DNA from: Streptomyces qaidamensis
GTDB lineage: Bacteria > Actinomycetota > Actinomycetes > Streptomycetales > Streptomycetaceae
DNA: 64,000 bases
Assembly (NCBI RefSeq): GCF_001611795.1
Contig: NZ_CP015098.1
Coordinates: forward strand, 3,782,001 to 3,846,000
Reading direction: 5' to 3'
Under the pieces are notes generated by a model that saw only the letters and a program-made list of their open reading frames with translations, was not told the DNA's origin and ran no database searches. Shown here one piece after another: positions 1 to 9,750 of this stretch. How positions within the stretch are numbered: position 1 is the stretch's first letter; every line of letters starts with the position of its first letter. A program made the position numbers and the translations under genes.

Positions 1-1420
1 TGGCCTCGGTCGGCAGGTACAGCGTGGTGTCGTCGACGGCGACGCCTTCGCAGCCCGTGAGGTCGCGTTCGAGGATGGCCCAGCCGCACTCGGGGGCGAA
101 GTCCTCGTCGAAGCCGACCTGCGAGCGGAACTTGCCGCCGGAGGTGAAGGTGGAGATGTTCCAGGCCTTCTTGTCCTCGTTGGTGCTGTAGACGACCAGC
201 GGGCTGACCGAGTAGGTGCGCGCGACCCGCCACCCCTTGTCGAACGGCTGGGTCCACTTGGCCTTGCCGGTCTTGGGGTCGAGCTCCTGGACCTCGTCGT
301 GCTCCTTGTCGGTTCCGGCGCCGCAGGAGGAGACGGCGATCAGCTTCTCGCCGCCGGCGAACGCGGCGGGGAAGCAGGCGTTGCCGTACTTCTTCTTGTC
401 GAAGAGCTTGTCGCCGTTGGTGACGTCGTACGCCGTGCCGGACTGGGAGCGGCCCACCATCAGTGTCTTGCCGGTGATGGACAGTTCGACGGAGAGCACG
501 GAGTCGAACAGGGCGCCGTCGGCGACCTCTTCCTTCCAGCCCTTCTCGCCGGTGTTGAGGTCGATCTCCTGGAGCTGGTTGCACTTGGCGCGGTCGCTGC
601 TGCCGCTCATGTACGCGACGACGATCTTGTCGTCGGACGTCTTCTGCGGAGTCGTCGCGCAGATCTTCTGCGGGAAGGTGATCGCGTCCCAGGCGGGTTT
701 GCCGTCACCGGCGTTGTAGGCGAAGAGCTGCTTGTACGCGGCCTTCACCGCCGTCTTGCCGGTGATCCACATGCCGTCGGCGTCGGCGCCGGAGCCGGGC
801 GCGTCGGGCGCCTCCTTGTACCAGAGGACCTTGGCCTCGCCGGCCTGGCGGCCCTCGTTGAGGTTCTCCGGGTCCTCGCCGCCGTCGCCGCTGCCGTCAC
901 CGGGGTTGACCGGGGCGGAGGAGCCGGGCTTGGCGTCGTCGGTCTTCTGGGCGACCGGCTTCTTCTTGCCCTTGCCGTCGTCGCCGCCGGTGACGGCCCA
1001 CACGGTGCCGCCGACCACGAGCAGCGCGGCGACCGCGGCGCCGATGATCAGGGCGGGCTTGCCCTTGAAGGGGTTGTTCGAGCCGCCCGCGGGCGGGGTG
1101 CCGGGCGCACCGGGGTACTGCGGCTGCTGCGGGTAGCCGTAGCCGGGCTGGCCGTACGGCCCCGGCTGCTGCGGCGGACCGTAGGGGCCCGGGTTGTACG
1201 GCCCCGGCTGTCCCGGCTGCCCGTACGGACCGGGCTGCTGCGGGGCCTGCTGCGGGTAGCCGTACCCCGGCTGCGGCGGGCCCCGCGGGGGCGGCGGCGT
1301 CTGGGGCGGGCCCTGGGGGGGCGGCGGGGTCTGCGGTGCCCCGTAACCACCGCCCTGCGGCGGCTGGTTCTGCGGTGCTCCGAAGCCACCGTGCGGTGGC
1401 TGACTGGGCGGCTGAGTCAT
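1..1420 (-). CDS. Membrane-anchored PQQ-like beta-propeller protein (3' end outside window)
   Basis: The first ~118 residues are disordered and rich in Pro, Gly, Gln and Tyr, with repeated GPYG/PQQPG motifs. One transmembrane helix follows at about residues 122-144 (ALIIGAAVAALLVVGGTVWAV), so the large C-terminal part should lie outside the membrane. That part has repeated blocks ending in DxxTGK/NTGE-type turns, each near a Trp or Leu strand, which is typical of PQQ-binding-like WD40 propeller blades. No catalytic residues are visible, so I read it as a scaffold or binding protein rather than a dehydrogenase. At least 473 codons are present and the C-terminus lies beyond position 1. Start: ATG at 1420. 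The fold is fairly secure; the function is unknown. Confidence 0.85.
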   Translation of the reverse strand, partial: MTQPPSQPPHGGFGAPQNQPPQGGGYGAPQTPPPPQGPPQTPPPPRGPPQPGYGYPQQAPQQPGPYGQPGQPGPYNPGPYGPPQQPGPYGQPGYGYPQQPQYPGAPGTPPAGGSNNPFKGKPALIIGAAVAALLVVGGTVWAVTGGDDGKGKKKPVAQKTDDAKPGSSAPVNPGDGSGDGGEDPENLNEGRQAGEAKVLWYKEAPDAPGSGADADGMWITGKTAVKAAYKQLFAYNAGDGKPAWDAITFPQKICATTPQKTSDDKIVVAYMSGSSDRAKCNQLQEIDLNTGEKGWKEEVADGALFDSVLSVELSITGKTLMVGRSQSGTAYDVTNGDKLFDKKKYGNACFPAAFAGGEKLIAVSSCGAGTDKEHDEVQELDPKTGKAKWTQPFDKGWRVARTYSVSPLVVYSTNEDKKAWNISTFTSGGKFRSQVGFDEDFAPECGWAILERDLTGCEGVAVDDTTLYLPTEA

Positions 1421-1611
1421 CAGCGGCTCCCCCGTTCGATCACTGATTTTTAGCCACGCCCTGAGGTACGCGATGGGCTCAGAGTCGCTTCATGAAGTTC
1501 TAAGACGACTCTTTCTATCACCAGGTTCCGACAGCACACCGGGCCGATCACCCCCTGTTCCCAAGGGAGGACCGGCCCGTGATGCCCTCGTTATGCGCCT
1601 TCACGCACCCT

Positions 1612-3423
1612 TCACGCGCCCTCGGCCAGTTCCAGCCAGCGCATCTCCAGCTCCTCGCGCTGACCGGCCAACTCCCGCAGCTCGGCGTCCAGTTCAGCCA
1701 CCTTCGCGAAGTCCGTGGCGTTTTCGGCGATTTGGGTGTGGAGCTTGGTCTCCTTCTCGGAGACCTTGTCGAGCTGCCGCTCGATCTTCTGGAGCTCCTT
1801 CTTGGCGGCACGCTGGTCGGCGGCGCTCTTCTCCGGGGCGGCGGACTGCTGCTGTGCGGCGGCGGGGACCGAGGCGGCCGCGGCCTCCTCCATGCGCTGC
1901 CTGCGCTCCAGGTACTCGTCGATGCCGCGCGGCAGCATCCGCAGGGCGCCGTCGCCGAGCAGCGCGAACACCCGGTCGGTGGTGCGCTCGATGAAGAACC
2001 GGTCGTGGGAGATGACGATCATCGAGCCGGGCCAGCCATCGAGGACGTCCTCCAGCTGCGTCAGCGTCTCGATGTCGAGGTCGTTGGTGGGCTCGTCGAG
2101 GAAGAGGACGTTGGGCTCGTCCATGAGCAGGCGCAGCAGCTGGAGCCGGCGGCGCTCACCGCCGGACAGGTCCCCGACGGGCGTCCACTGCTTCTCCTTG
2201 CCGAAGCCGAACGTCTCGCACAGCTGCCCCGCGGTCATCTCGCGCCCCTTGCCGAGGTCGACGCGCTCGCGCACCTGCTGCACGGCCTCCAGCACCCGCG
2301 TGGCCGGGTCGAGTTCGGCGACCTCCTGGGAGAGGTAGGCCAGCTTCACCGTCCTGCCGACGCGGACGCGTCCGCCGACGGGCTGGGTCTCGCCGTCGGA
2401 CCGGGCGGCCTCGGCCATGGCCCGCAGCAGGGACGTCTTCCCGGCGCCGTTGACCCCGACGAGGCCGATCCGGTCACCGGGTCCGAGCTGCCAGGTGACG
2501 TGCTTGAGGAGGACCTTGGGGCCCGCCTGGACGGTGATGTCCTCCAGGTCGAACACGGTCTTGCCCAGCCGGGTGGAGGCGAACTTCATCAGCTCGCTGC
2601 TGTCGCGGGGCGGCGGCACGTCGGCGATGAGCTCGTTGGCGGCCTCGACGCGGAACCGCGGCTTGGACGTCCGGGCGGGCGCGCCGCGGCGCAGCCAGGC
2701 CAGCTCCTTGCGGACGAGGTTCTGCCGCTTGACCTCCTCGGTGGCGGCGATGCGCTCGCGCTCGGCCCGGGCGAAGACGTAGTCGGAGTAGCCGCCCTCG
2801 TACTCGTAGACGGCGCCGCGCTGGACGTCCCACATGCGGGTGCACACCTGGTCGAGGAACCACCGGTCGTGGGTCACGCAGACGAGGGCCGACCTGCGGT
2901 TCTGCAGATGCCGGGCGAGCCAGGCGATGCCCTCGACGTCGAGGTGGTTGGTGGGCTCGTCCAGGACGAGCAGGTCCTGCTCCTCGATGAGGAGCTTGGC
3001 CAGGGCGATCCGGCGCCGCTCACCACCGGACAGCGGGCCGATGACGGTGTCCAGCCCCTTGGGGAACCCCGGCAGGTCGAGCCCGCCGAACAGGCCGGTC
3101 AGCACGTCCCTGACCTTGGAGTTCCCCGCCCACTCGTGGTCGGCCATGTCGCCGATGACCTCGTGGCGGACGGTGGCCCCGGGGTCGAGGGAGTCGTGCT
3201 GGGTGAGCACGCCGAGGCGGAGCCCGCCGGAGTGCGTGACCCGCCCGGTGTCGGCGCTCTCCTGCTTGGCGAGCATGCGGATGAGCGTGGTCTTGCCGTC
3301 GCCGTTGCGGCCCACGACACCGACGCGGTCCCCTTCGGAGACGCCGAGGGAGACGCCGTCGAGCAGGGCACGGGTGCCGTACACCTTGCTGACGTTCTCG
3401 ACATTGACCAGATTGACGGCCAT
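1612..3423 (-). CDS. ABC-F family ATPase, Uup/EttA-like
   Basis: A soluble protein of 603 residues with two ATP-binding cassettes and no membrane segment, which defines the ABC-F class. Cassette 1 has Walker A GRNGDGKTT (38-46), signature LSGGE (131) and Walker B ending DEPTNHLD (about 155-162). Cassette 2 has GVNGAGKTS (323-331), LSGGE (419) and DEPTNDLD (443-450). The linker between cassettes is charged. The C-terminus (about 540-603) is an Ala/Lys/Glu-rich coiled coil, as in Uup. ABC-F proteins act on the ribosome; Uup-type members are linked to ribosome rescue or assembly and not to drug export. I start at ATG 3423 (MAVNLVNVENVSKVYG) because the cassette begins there and the upstream in-frame extension looks non-coding. 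An antibiotic-resistance role is possible but there is no specific sign of it. Confidence 0.93.
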   Translation of the reverse strand: MAVNLVNVENVSKVYGTRALLDGVSLGVSEGDRVGVVGRNGDGKTTLIRMLAKQESADTGRVTHSGGLRLGVLTQHDSLDPGATVRHEVIGDMADHEWAGNSKVRDVLTGLFGGLDLPGFPKGLDTVIGPLSGGERRRIALAKLLIEEQDLLVLDEPTNHLDVEGIAWLARHLQNRRSALVCVTHDRWFLDQVCTRMWDVQRGAVYEYEGGYSDYVFARAERERIAATEEVKRQNLVRKELAWLRRGAPARTSKPRFRVEAANELIADVPPPRDSSELMKFASTRLGKTVFDLEDITVQAGPKVLLKHVTWQLGPGDRIGLVGVNGAGKTSLLRAMAEAARSDGETQPVGGRVRVGRTVKLAYLSQEVAELDPATRVLEAVQQVRERVDLGKGREMTAGQLCETFGFGKEKQWTPVGDLSGGERRRLQLLRLLMDEPNVLFLDEPTNDLDIETLTQLEDVLDGWPGSMIVISHDRFFIERTTDRVFALLGDGALRMLPRGIDEYLERRQRMEEAAAASVPAAAQQQSAAPEKSAADQRAAKKELQKIERQLDKVSEKETKLHTQIAENATDFAKVAELDAELRELAGQREELEMRWLELAEGA

Positions 3424-3493
3424 TACTCTCCTGCCAAGGGGGATGGATCGACCCCCAGGGTAGTCGCGCGCGGGGGTGCTCCGGCCGGGGCGG

Positions 3494-4708
3494 TCAGCCG
3501 CCGTCCGCGGCCTCCCGGCGGCGCTGGTAGCGCCATACGTCCAGCAGCCGCTCGTCGAACGGCAGCTCCGGGTCGACGGGCCCGATCCGGTGCTCGGCCT
3601 CCACGCAGCGGGGATCGTCGCGGTAGGCCAGGCCGGACACGGCGCATATGCGGATCTGCTGCCGCTCGTCATGGGTGAGCGCGACCAGCGCGTCCCCGAT
3701 CTCGGGCTCGCTCCCCCGGTGGTGCCCGAGCCGGCGGCACGCGGCCTCGCGTACGCCGGAATCCTCGTCGCGGGCCAGGGTGAGCACGGCGGTGAGGCTC
3801 TCGGAACGGTGCACGGTCTCCGGCACCAAGGCGCGCACCCGCGGGTCCGGGTGCGTGAGGTGCGAGAGTCCTACGGCCTCGATCTCGGGCGCGCTGTCAT
3901 GGGTCATCGCGTGCAGGAGCACCGCCAGCACCTCCGGGTCCTCCTCCTGCTCCGCCCAGGGCACGAGCTCCCGCCCCCGTTCCCAGAACGGTTGGGGGCC
4001 CTTGACGACGTCTCCGAGGATCAGGGACAGCAGGAGGTCGGCGGCGAGCAGTCGGTGCGTCCGGTCGGGGTGGTCGAGCAGGTCCCGGCTCCATAGCCAG
4101 GTCTCCTCGTCGGTCCGCCGGCCGAGCGTGAACACGACGTCGCACCACACCACGTGGTCCCGGTCGGGGTGGGCGAGGGCCCGGTCCACCAGTTCGTCGA
4201 AGGGGGTGCGGACGCCGTACAGCACCTCCATGGACGTGAGGACGGCCCGGTGCTCGTCGCGCACGGTCACGGGACCGAGCGTGAGCTGCTCGCACCACCA
4301 GCCGATCTCGTCGTCCACGACCCGGATCCGCTCGACGGGCCCGGTGAGGCCGGTGATGCGGCGCAGCTCGGTCTCCGCGTCCGCCTCGGCCCACCGCCGG
4401 GCCCGGGCCAGCATGTCTGCGCGCGCCGGTACCGTGAGCGGTTTCCGGCCGGTGGCGAGCGCTCGGGTCAGCAGGTGTGACCCGCCGTCCACCGCGCGCG
4501 TCAGAGGCGTGCTCCCGTCGGGCAGCGGGCGCAGGGGGTCGGCACCGGCTTGCAGCAGCGCGTCGGCGACGTCCGTGTCGTACGCCGCCACGGCCAGGCA
4601 GAGGACCGGCAGGCCGTCGGCGAGGGTGTCGGGGTCGGCCCCGTCGCCCAGCAGTGCCGTGACCTCGTCCGCGTCCCCGCGCCGTACCGCCGCGACCAGT
4701 TCCCGCAC
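3494..4708 (-). CDS. Ankyrin-repeat plus HEAT-repeat protein
   Basis: 404 residues. The N-terminal ~90 residues hold two to three ankyrin repeats (for example GDADEVTALLGDGADPD and DTDVADALLQAGADP). The C-terminal half has HEAT-type helical pairs (DPEVLAVLLHAM, DPRVRALVPE, DSGVREAACRRLGHH, ERQQIRICAVSGLAYR). Both repeat types are protein-binding scaffolds and no enzyme motif is visible. There is no signal peptide or membrane segment, so it should be cytoplasmic. The start is GTG 4708, with a purine-rich GAGGGGG 7 nt upstream. It lies between ispE and the ABC-F gene on the same strand, with a 64-bp gap after ispE. The domain assignment is firm; the partner is unknown. Confidence 0.85.
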   Translation of the reverse strand: MRELVAAVRRGDADEVTALLGDGADPDTLADGLPVLCLAVAAYDTDVADALLQAGADPLRPLPDGSTPLTRAVDGGSHLLTRALATGRKPLTVPARADMLARARRWAEADAETELRRITGLTGPVERIRVVDDEIGWWCEQLTLGPVTVRDEHRAVLTSMEVLYGVRTPFDELVDRALAHPDRDHVVWCDVVFTLGRRTDEETWLWSRDLLDHPDRTHRLLAADLLLSLILGDVVKGPQPFWERGRELVPWAEQEEDPEVLAVLLHAMTHDSAPEIEAVGLSHLTHPDPRVRALVPETVHRSESLTAVLTLARDEDSGVREAACRRLGHHRGSEPEIGDALVALTHDERQQIRICAVSGLAYRDDPRCVEAEHRIGPVDPELPFDERLLDVWRYQRRREAADGG

Positions 4709-4772
4709 GCCTGTGCCCCCTCGTGAAACAACCGGGGGAGCCTAGACGCCCGGCACCGGCCGGGGCACGTGA

Positions 4773-5672
4773 TTAACGCCCGGCGATCGTCGCGCCGGGC
4801 GCCGGGCCCGAGGCCGTGCGCACCGTGCGGCACGTCCCGGACGCGAGCAGGGCCTGTGCCACCGCGGCAGCCGACTCCGGGTCGCGGACCAGGAAGGCCG
4901 TGGTCGGGCCGGAGCCCGAGACGAGCGCGGTCAGGGCACCGGCGGCCCGCCCCGCGGCCAGGGTGCCGGCGAGTTCGGGGAAGAGGGACAGCGCCGCGGG
5001 CTGGAGGTCGTTGGAGACGGCGGCGGCGAGCGCGTCCGGGTCGCCCTTGGCGAGGGCGGCGAGGAGTTCTGCGGAGGCGACGGGCTCGGGGATGTCCCTG
5101 CCCTCGCCGAGCCGGTCGAACTCGCGGAAGACCGCCGGGGTGGACAGGCCCCGCCCGGCCATCGCGAACACCCAGTGGAAGGTGCCGCCGGTCTCCAGGG
5201 GCGTCAGCTGCTCGCCCCGCCCGATACCGAGGGCCGCCCCGCCGACCAGGCTGAACGGCACGTCGCTGCCCAGCTCGGCGCAGATTTCCAGGAGTTCCTC
5301 GCGGGGGGCGCCGGTCTCCCACAGCGCGTCGCAGGCCACCAGGGCGCCGGCGCCGTCCGCGCTGCCGCCCGCCATGCCGCCGGCGACGGGGATGTCCTTG
5401 GCGATGTGGATGTGGACGCCGGGGCTGCGGCCGTACCGTTCCGCGAGCGCCACGGCGGCCCGCGCCGCCAGGTTCGTACGGTCCAGGGGGACCTGGTCGG
5501 CGTCCGGGCCGTCGCAGGTGACGCGGAGCTCGTCGGCCGGGGTGACGGTGATCTCGTCGTAGAGGCCGACCGCGAGGAAGACGTTGGCGAGGTCGTGGAA
5601 GCCGTCGGGGCGGGCGGCGCCGACCGCCAGCTGGACGTTGACCTTGGCCGGGACGCGGACCGTGACGCTCAC
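4773..5672 (-). CDS. ispE: 4-diphosphocytidyl-2-C-methyl-D-erythritol kinase
   Basis: 299 residues, normal for IspE. It phosphorylates the 2-hydroxyl of CDP-methylerythritol in the non-mevalonate (MEP) isoprenoid pathway in the cytosol. The GHMP-kinase N-terminal signature [12 protein letters not shown] is at residues 7-18, and the glycine-rich phosphate loop [15 protein letters not shown] is at about 95-109. The third GHMP motif, [12 protein letters not shown], is near the C-terminus. The GTG start at 5672 overlaps the ksgA stop (GTGA), so the two are translationally coupled. The order tatD-rpfB-ksgA-ispE is also found in mycobacteria. Confidence 0.96.
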   Translation of the reverse strand: MSVTVRVPAKVNVQLAVGAARPDGFHDLANVFLAVGLYDEITVTPADELRVTCDGPDADQVPLDRTNLAARAAVALAERYGRSPGVHIHIAKDIPVAGGMAGGSADGAGALVACDALWETGAPREELLEICAELGSDVPFSLVGGAALGIGRGEQLTPLETGGTFHWVFAMAGRGLSTPAVFREFDRLGEGRDIPEPVASAELLAALAKGDPDALAAAVSNDLQPAALSLFPELAGTLAAGRAAGALTALVSGSGPTTAFLVRDPESAAAVAQALLASGTCRTVRTASGPAPGATIAGR

Positions 5673-6559
5673 GCGGACTCCTTCTCCTGGTGCCGGTTCG
5701 CCTTGTGCTCGGCGATCCGCGCGAACTCTTCCACGGTCAGCGACTCGCCCCGGGCCTGCGGCGAGACCCCGGCGGCGACCAGTGCCTCCTCGGCCGCGGC
5801 GGCGGATCCGGCCCAGCCGGAGAGCGCGGCCCGCAGCGTCTTGCGGCGCTGGGCGAACGCCGCGTCGACGACGGCGAACACCTCGCGCCTGGAGGCCGTC
5901 GTCTTCAGCGGCTCGCTCCGGCGGACCAGCGAGACCAGGCCGCTGTCGACGTTGGGCGCCGGCCAGAACACGGTCCGCCCGATGGCACCGGCGCGCTTGA
6001 CCTCGGCGTACCAGTTGGCCTTGACCGAGGGGACGCCGTAGACCTTCGAACCGGGCGGCGCGGCGAGCCGGTCGGCGACCTCCGCCTGGACCATGACGAG
6101 GGTGCGCTCGATGGTCGGGAAGGTGTCGAGCATGTGCAGCAGGACCGGGACGGCCACGTTGTAGGGCAGGTTGGCGACCAGCGCGGTCGGGGCGGGGCCC
6201 GGCAGCTCGGTGACGTGCATGGCGTCCGAGTGGACCAGGGCGAACCGGTCGGCGCGCTCGGGCATGCGGGCCGTGACGGTCGCGGGCAGCGCACCGGCGA
6301 GCACGTCGTCGATCTCCACGGCCGTGACCCGGTCGGCGACCTCCAGCAGCGCGAGGGTGAGCGACCCGAGCCCCGGGCCGACCTCGACGACCACGTCGTC
6401 GGGGCGGACCTGTGCGGTGCGGACGATACGGCGGACGGTGTTCGCGTCGATCACGAAGTTCTGTCCGCGTTGCTTGGTGGGGCGTACGCCGAGGGCTGCC
6501 GCGAGCTCGCGGACGTCGGCGGGGCCCAGGAGGGCGTCGGGGGTGGGGCTGCTGGTCAC
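5669..6559 (-). CDS. rsmA: 16S rRNA (adenine1518-N6/adenine1519-N6)-dimethyltransferase
   Basis: KsgA dimethylates two adjacent adenines in the 3'-terminal hairpin of 16S rRNA late in 30S assembly. It is 296 residues long. The N-terminal substrate motif KQRGQNFV is followed by SAM motif [13 protein letters not shown] and the catalytic motif IV NLPYN ([15 protein letters not shown]). The helical C-terminal domain contains the family motif [14 protein letters not shown] chose GTG 6559 because the conserved region begins about 20 residues later; a longer in-frame ATG lies upstream but adds non-conserved sequence overlapping the end of the rpf gene. The stop overlaps the ispE start. Also known as ksgA. 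Confidence 0.96.
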   Translation of the reverse strand: MTSSPTPDALLGPADVRELAAALGVRPTKQRGQNFVIDANTVRRIVRTAQVRPDDVVVEVGPGLGSLTLALLEVADRVTAVEIDDVLAGALPATVTARMPERADRFALVHSDAMHVTELPGPAPTALVANLPYNVAVPVLLHMLDTFPTIERTLVMVQAEVADRLAAPPGSKVYGVPSVKANWYAEVKRAGAIGRTVFWPAPNVDSGLVSLVRRSEPLKTTASRREVFAVVDAAFAQRRKTLRAALSGWAGSAAAAEEALVAAGVSPQARGESLTVEEFARIAEHKANRHQEKESA

Positions 6560-6602
6560 GGGACAAGGGTACGGGGGTTCGGTTCCCCCCTTGTCCGCCC
6601 GC

Positions 6603-8051
6603 TCATCCGCCCAGCCGTGCCCCGCAGTGCGGCCAGGGGCTTGCCCCCCGCCGCACATACAGCTTCTTCGCCCGGTACGTCTGCTCCGCCGCCGGGGCGT
6701 CCTGGGGGCGTCCGTTGCCGCCGAGGGCCTGCCAGGTGCGGGTGTCGAACTGGTAGAGGCCGCCGTAGGTGCCCGAGGAGTCGACCGCGTCGGGCCGGCC
6801 GCCGGACTCGCAGGCCGCGAGGCCCTGCCAGTCGAGGTGGTCGGCCCCCCGCACGGAGGCGGGACGCGGTTTCGTGCCGACCTTGACCACCTGCGGGCGT
6901 GGCTCGCGCACCACCTCGGACCTGATCCGGCGCGGTTTCTGCCGGACGCCGTTGACCGAGCGCAGGGAGAAGGTGACCCGGCGCAGGCCCGGCTCGCCCG
7001 CGCGCTCCACGACCTCCGTGCCCCGGAACAGGTCCGGGTCCTCCGTGCGCCGCACCTGGAACGGGATCGGCTCCTCGCGGACCTCCTTGCCGCCGGTGAT
7101 CCGCAGCACGGTCACGGTCTGCCCGTCGCGCGGGAAGCTCCCCTGCGGGACCGACGTGGTGTCCTGGCCGTGCAGGGTGATCCCGGCCTCCTCGACGGCC
7201 TCCCGTACGGTCGCGGCGTTGGTGCGCACCGTGCGGGCGCGGCCGTCCGCCATGATCGTGACCGTGCGTTCGGTCCGAACGTCCAGGGCGAGCCCTTCGC
7301 GCCCGATGCGCCGGGAGCGCGACGCGGACACGTACGCGCCCTCCTGTCGCACACCCAGCTGCCGCAGTGCTCCCTCCACCGTGTGGGCGGTCGTCCAGAT
7401 CTCGCGCCGGTGCCCGTCGAGGGTGAGCCGCACGGGCCGGGCGAAGTGCACGGCGACCTCGTCGCCGCTGCTGATCTCCGTGCCGGGCCCGGGCGCGACC
7501 ACGTCATGGGCGCCCACCTCTACGCCCTCCTCCGCGAGCAGCTCGGTGACGTCGTCGGCGAAGGTATGCAGGGTGCGCGCCTTGCCGTCGACGTTCAGCT
7601 CGATCGCCTTGTCCTTGGCGACGAACGCCGTGGTGCCGCCCGCCAGGAAGGCGACGACCAGGGCCTGCGGGAGGAGCCGCCGCATCGGGCTGTCCGGGCG
7701 CTCGGCGTAGCGCGCCTTGCGCCGACGTGCGGATCTTCGGTGAGCGCCGGTGCGCGCCGCGGCACGCGATCCGGCGTGCGCACCCGGGCCCCGGCCCGGC
7801 TGCTCGGCGGACCCGGGCGCCGGACCGTCGTCCGGAGCTCCCTGCCGGGGCAGCCCGGGCAGGGTCGGCCCCTCGTAGGCGGGCCGGTAGGTGTCGGCGT
7901 AGGCGCCGGGCGTCCCATGGCCGAGCGTCTCGGCGCTGTGCAGGTCAGCCGGCGGCGCGTCGAAGCCGCCGTACACCGGGCCGGCATAGGCCGGGCCATA
8001 CGTCTCGTACGTCTCGTGGGTCTCGTATGTCTCGTATCGGGAGTTGCTCAC
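6603..8051 (-). CDS. rpfB: Resuscitation-promoting factor RpfB-type muralytic enzyme
   Basis: 482 residues. A long cytoplasmic N-terminus (1-126), beginning with a Tyr-Glu-Thr repeat, precedes one signal-anchor helix at about 127-144 ([19 protein letters not shown]). Next come three DUF348 modules (about 148-300), a G5 domain (about 310-385) and a C-terminal Rpf lysozyme-like domain starting [12 protein letters not shown]. The Glu in ACESGG is the expected catalytic acid. Rpf enzymes cleave peptidoglycan and help dormant cells or spores resume growth. The gene lies 43 bp before ksgA and after tatD, as in M. tuberculosis. The GTG start at 8051 has GGAG 9 nt upstream. The N-terminal extension is longer than in mycobacterial RpfB. 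No ydaO-type c-di-AMP riboswitch is apparent upstream. Confidence 0.93.
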   Translation of the reverse strand: MSNSRYETYETHETYETYGPAYAGPVYGGFDAPPADLHSAETLGHGTPGAYADTYRPAYEGPTLPGLPRQGAPDDGPAPGSAEQPGRGPGAHAGSRAAARTGAHRRSARRRKARYAERPDSPMRRLLPQALVVAFLAGGTTAFVAKDKAIELNVDGKARTLHTFADDVTELLAEEGVEVGAHDVVAPGPGTEISSGDEVAVHFARPVRLTLDGHRREIWTTAHTVEGALRQLGVRQEGAYVSASRSRRIGREGLALDVRTERTVTIMADGRARTVRTNAATVREAVEEAGITLHGQDTTSVPQGSFPRDGQTVTVLRITGGKEVREEPIPFQVRRTEDPDLFRGTEVVERAGEPGLRRVTFSLRSVNGVRQKPRRIRSEVVREPRPQVVKVGTKPRPASVRGADHLDWQGLAACESGGRPDAVDSSGTYGGLYQFDTRTWQALGGNGRPQDAPAAEQTYRAKKLYVRRGASPWPHCGARLGG

Positions 8052-8170
8052 GCCGACACGCTCCAGGGGCCGGAGGGGGTCCAGAGGGGTCCGGATCGGG
8101 CCCCCAGAACCTAGCGGAGCGTTCGTCACTCTCCAAAGCGACGCGGCTACGCACAGTAGTGCGGCCGGCG

Positions 8171-9061
8171 TCAGTATCCGAAGGCGCGCGCGGTGTTGGC
8201 GCCGAGCGCCGTGGCGAGGGTGTCCTCGTCGATGCCGCGCACCCCGGCCATGGCCCGCACGGTGACCGGCACGAGGTACGGGGCGTTGGGCCGCCCGCGG
8301 TAGGGCGCCGGGGTGAGGAAGGGCGCGTCCGTCTCGACGAGGAGGAGCTCCAGCGGGGCCACGGCCACCGCGTCCCGCAGGTTCTGGGCGTTCTTGAAGG
8401 TGACGTTGCCGGCGAAGGACATGAAGTAGCCCGCGCTCGCGCAGATCTCCGCCATCTCGGCGTCGCCGGAGTAACAGTGGAAGACGGTCCGCTCGGGGGC
8501 GCCCTCCTCCTTCAGCACGCGCAGGACGTCGGCGTGGGCCTCGCGGTCGTGGATGACCAGGGCCTTGCCGTGGCGCTTCGCGATCTCGATGTGGGCGCGG
8601 AAGGACAGCTCCTGCGCGTCCTTGCCCTCGGGCCCGGTGCGGAAGTAGTCGAGGCCGGTCTCGCCGACGCCCTTGACCTGCTCCAGCGCCGCCAACCGGT
8701 CGATCTCGGCGAGCGCTTCGTCGAGCGCGGCCCGGCCGCCGGCTTCGCGTGCGCCCTGCCGCGACCATCCGTCGGGGTCACCGTGCACGATCCGGGGTGC
8801 CTCGTTCGGGTGCAGGGCGACCGTGGCGTGGACGGCGTCGTGGGCCGCCGCCGTCTCCGCCGCCCACCGGGAGCCCTTGAGGTCGCAGCCGACCTGCACG
8901 ACCGTCGTCACTCCGACCGAAGCCGCCTTCGCCAAGGCCTCCTCGACCGTGCCGGACTGCATGTCCAGATGGGTGTGGGAGTCGGCGACCGGGACCCGGA
9001 GGGGCTCCGGGAGGGGCGGTGCCGCGTTCTTGTCCTGGCGGCCGGAGTCGTTCGAAGGCAT
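8171..9061 (-). CDS. tatD: TatD family metal-dependent hydrolase (deoxyribonuclease)
   Basis: 296 residues. TatD proteins are TIM-barrel, metal-dependent 3'-5' DNases active on single-stranded or damaged DNA in the cytoplasm. The metal-binding HxH is seen in ADSHTHLDM near residue 29. Further metal ligands are the Glu in GVGETGLDYFR, the His in KALVIHDREAHAD and in VFHCYSG, and the Asp in LLVETDAPFLTP. The order tatD-rpfB-ksgA-ispE suggests one transcription unit, although 119 bp separate this gene from rpfB. The ATG at 9061 is the only reasonable start before the conserved domain. Confidence 0.94.
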   Translation of the reverse strand: MPSNDSGRQDKNAAPPLPEPLRVPVADSHTHLDMQSGTVEEALAKAASVGVTTVVQVGCDLKGSRWAAETAAAHDAVHATVALHPNEAPRIVHGDPDGWSRQGAREAGGRAALDEALAEIDRLAALEQVKGVGETGLDYFRTGPEGKDAQELSFRAHIEIAKRHGKALVIHDREAHADVLRVLKEEGAPERTVFHCYSGDAEMAEICASAGYFMSFAGNVTFKNAQNLRDAVAVAPLELLLVETDAPFLTPAPYRGRPNAPYLVPVTVRAMAGVRGIDEDTLATALGANTARAFGY

Positions 9062-9140
9062 GCCCCGATCCTACGAAAGGGGCACGCCCTCCCCGATGGA
9101 GGAGGGTCGGGGAGGGCGTCTACAAGGGAAGCCGGACGGG

Positions 9141-9557
9141 TCAGCTCGCCTTGCGCTGGAAGGGGTGCAGCAGGTCGGACAGGTGCCAGTGGTGGTGCTC
9201 GCGCTCCTCGCCGTCGGCCCCGGCCTGTGCCGCGGGCGCTTCCACGGGCCCGGCGGGCGGCGGCACGCGGGAGGGCCGGTGCGCCGCGTCGCGCGCCGAC
9301 GCGACCCGCCCGGGCCGCATGATGCGCACGACATGGCTGTCGCAGTGGTGGCACTCGGGCTTGCTCAACGGGGAGGGCACCACCTTGCCGTCCGCGACAT
9401 AGAGGACGAACTCGTGACCCGCGGCGTCCGTGTGGTGCTCTATCTCGTACGACTGCTCCCAGCCGTGTCCGCACCGCATGCAGGCGAACGAGTAGGACTC
9501 GTTGACGACTGCGGTCGCACCGGCGCGGAGCCCGGTCTGCCCTGCGATCTCACTCAT
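9141..9557 (-). CDS. Conserved small zinc-ribbon-like protein
   Basis: 138 residues with two CxxC pairs: FACMRCGHGWEQSYE near residue 26 and PECHHCDSHVVR near residue 68. Together they look like a split zinc ribbon. The C-terminal third is Pro/Ala/Glu-rich with an HHHWHLSDLLHPFQ segment. It is cytoplasmic, with no signal peptide. ATG 9557 (MSEIAGQTG) is taken as the start because it has an AGGAGC-type site upstream (CAGGAGCTGGC). I do not recognise a named family; it may be a nucleic-acid-binding or redox-sensing protein. Translation in this frame is supported by strong third-position GC bias. Confidence 0.75.
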   Translation of the reverse strand: MSEIAGQTGLRAGATAVVNESYSFACMRCGHGWEQSYEIEHHTDAAGHEFVLYVADGKVVPSPLSKPECHHCDSHVVRIMRPGRVASARDAAHRPSRVPPPAGPVEAPAAQAGADGEEREHHHWHLSDLLHPFQRKAS

Positions 9558-9750
9558 GCCAGCTCCTGTTCCGCTGTGGCGTGAGGACGATTCCGTCCCC
9601 GCGACCCAGTGGACTCCTCGGCCGGACCGATGGCAGCAGACCTGTCGACTGTTGGCCCCGATTTGGGCGTCCCTTGCCGTTGCACCCCTTGCGCTTTGCC
9701 CACCCATGGGGCGCACGCTCATCCGACATGCGCCCTGCTCAGGGGATGCT

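Noticed and set aside
1579..3678. 699-codon plus-strand open frame
   Set aside because: Antisense to the ABC-F gene, which has all ABC motifs. Composition is an artefact of high GC.
8052..8170. c-di-AMP (ydaO) riboswitch before rpfB
   Set aside because: Such switches precede some Streptomyces rpf genes, but none of the conserved core motifs is visible in this 119-bp gap.
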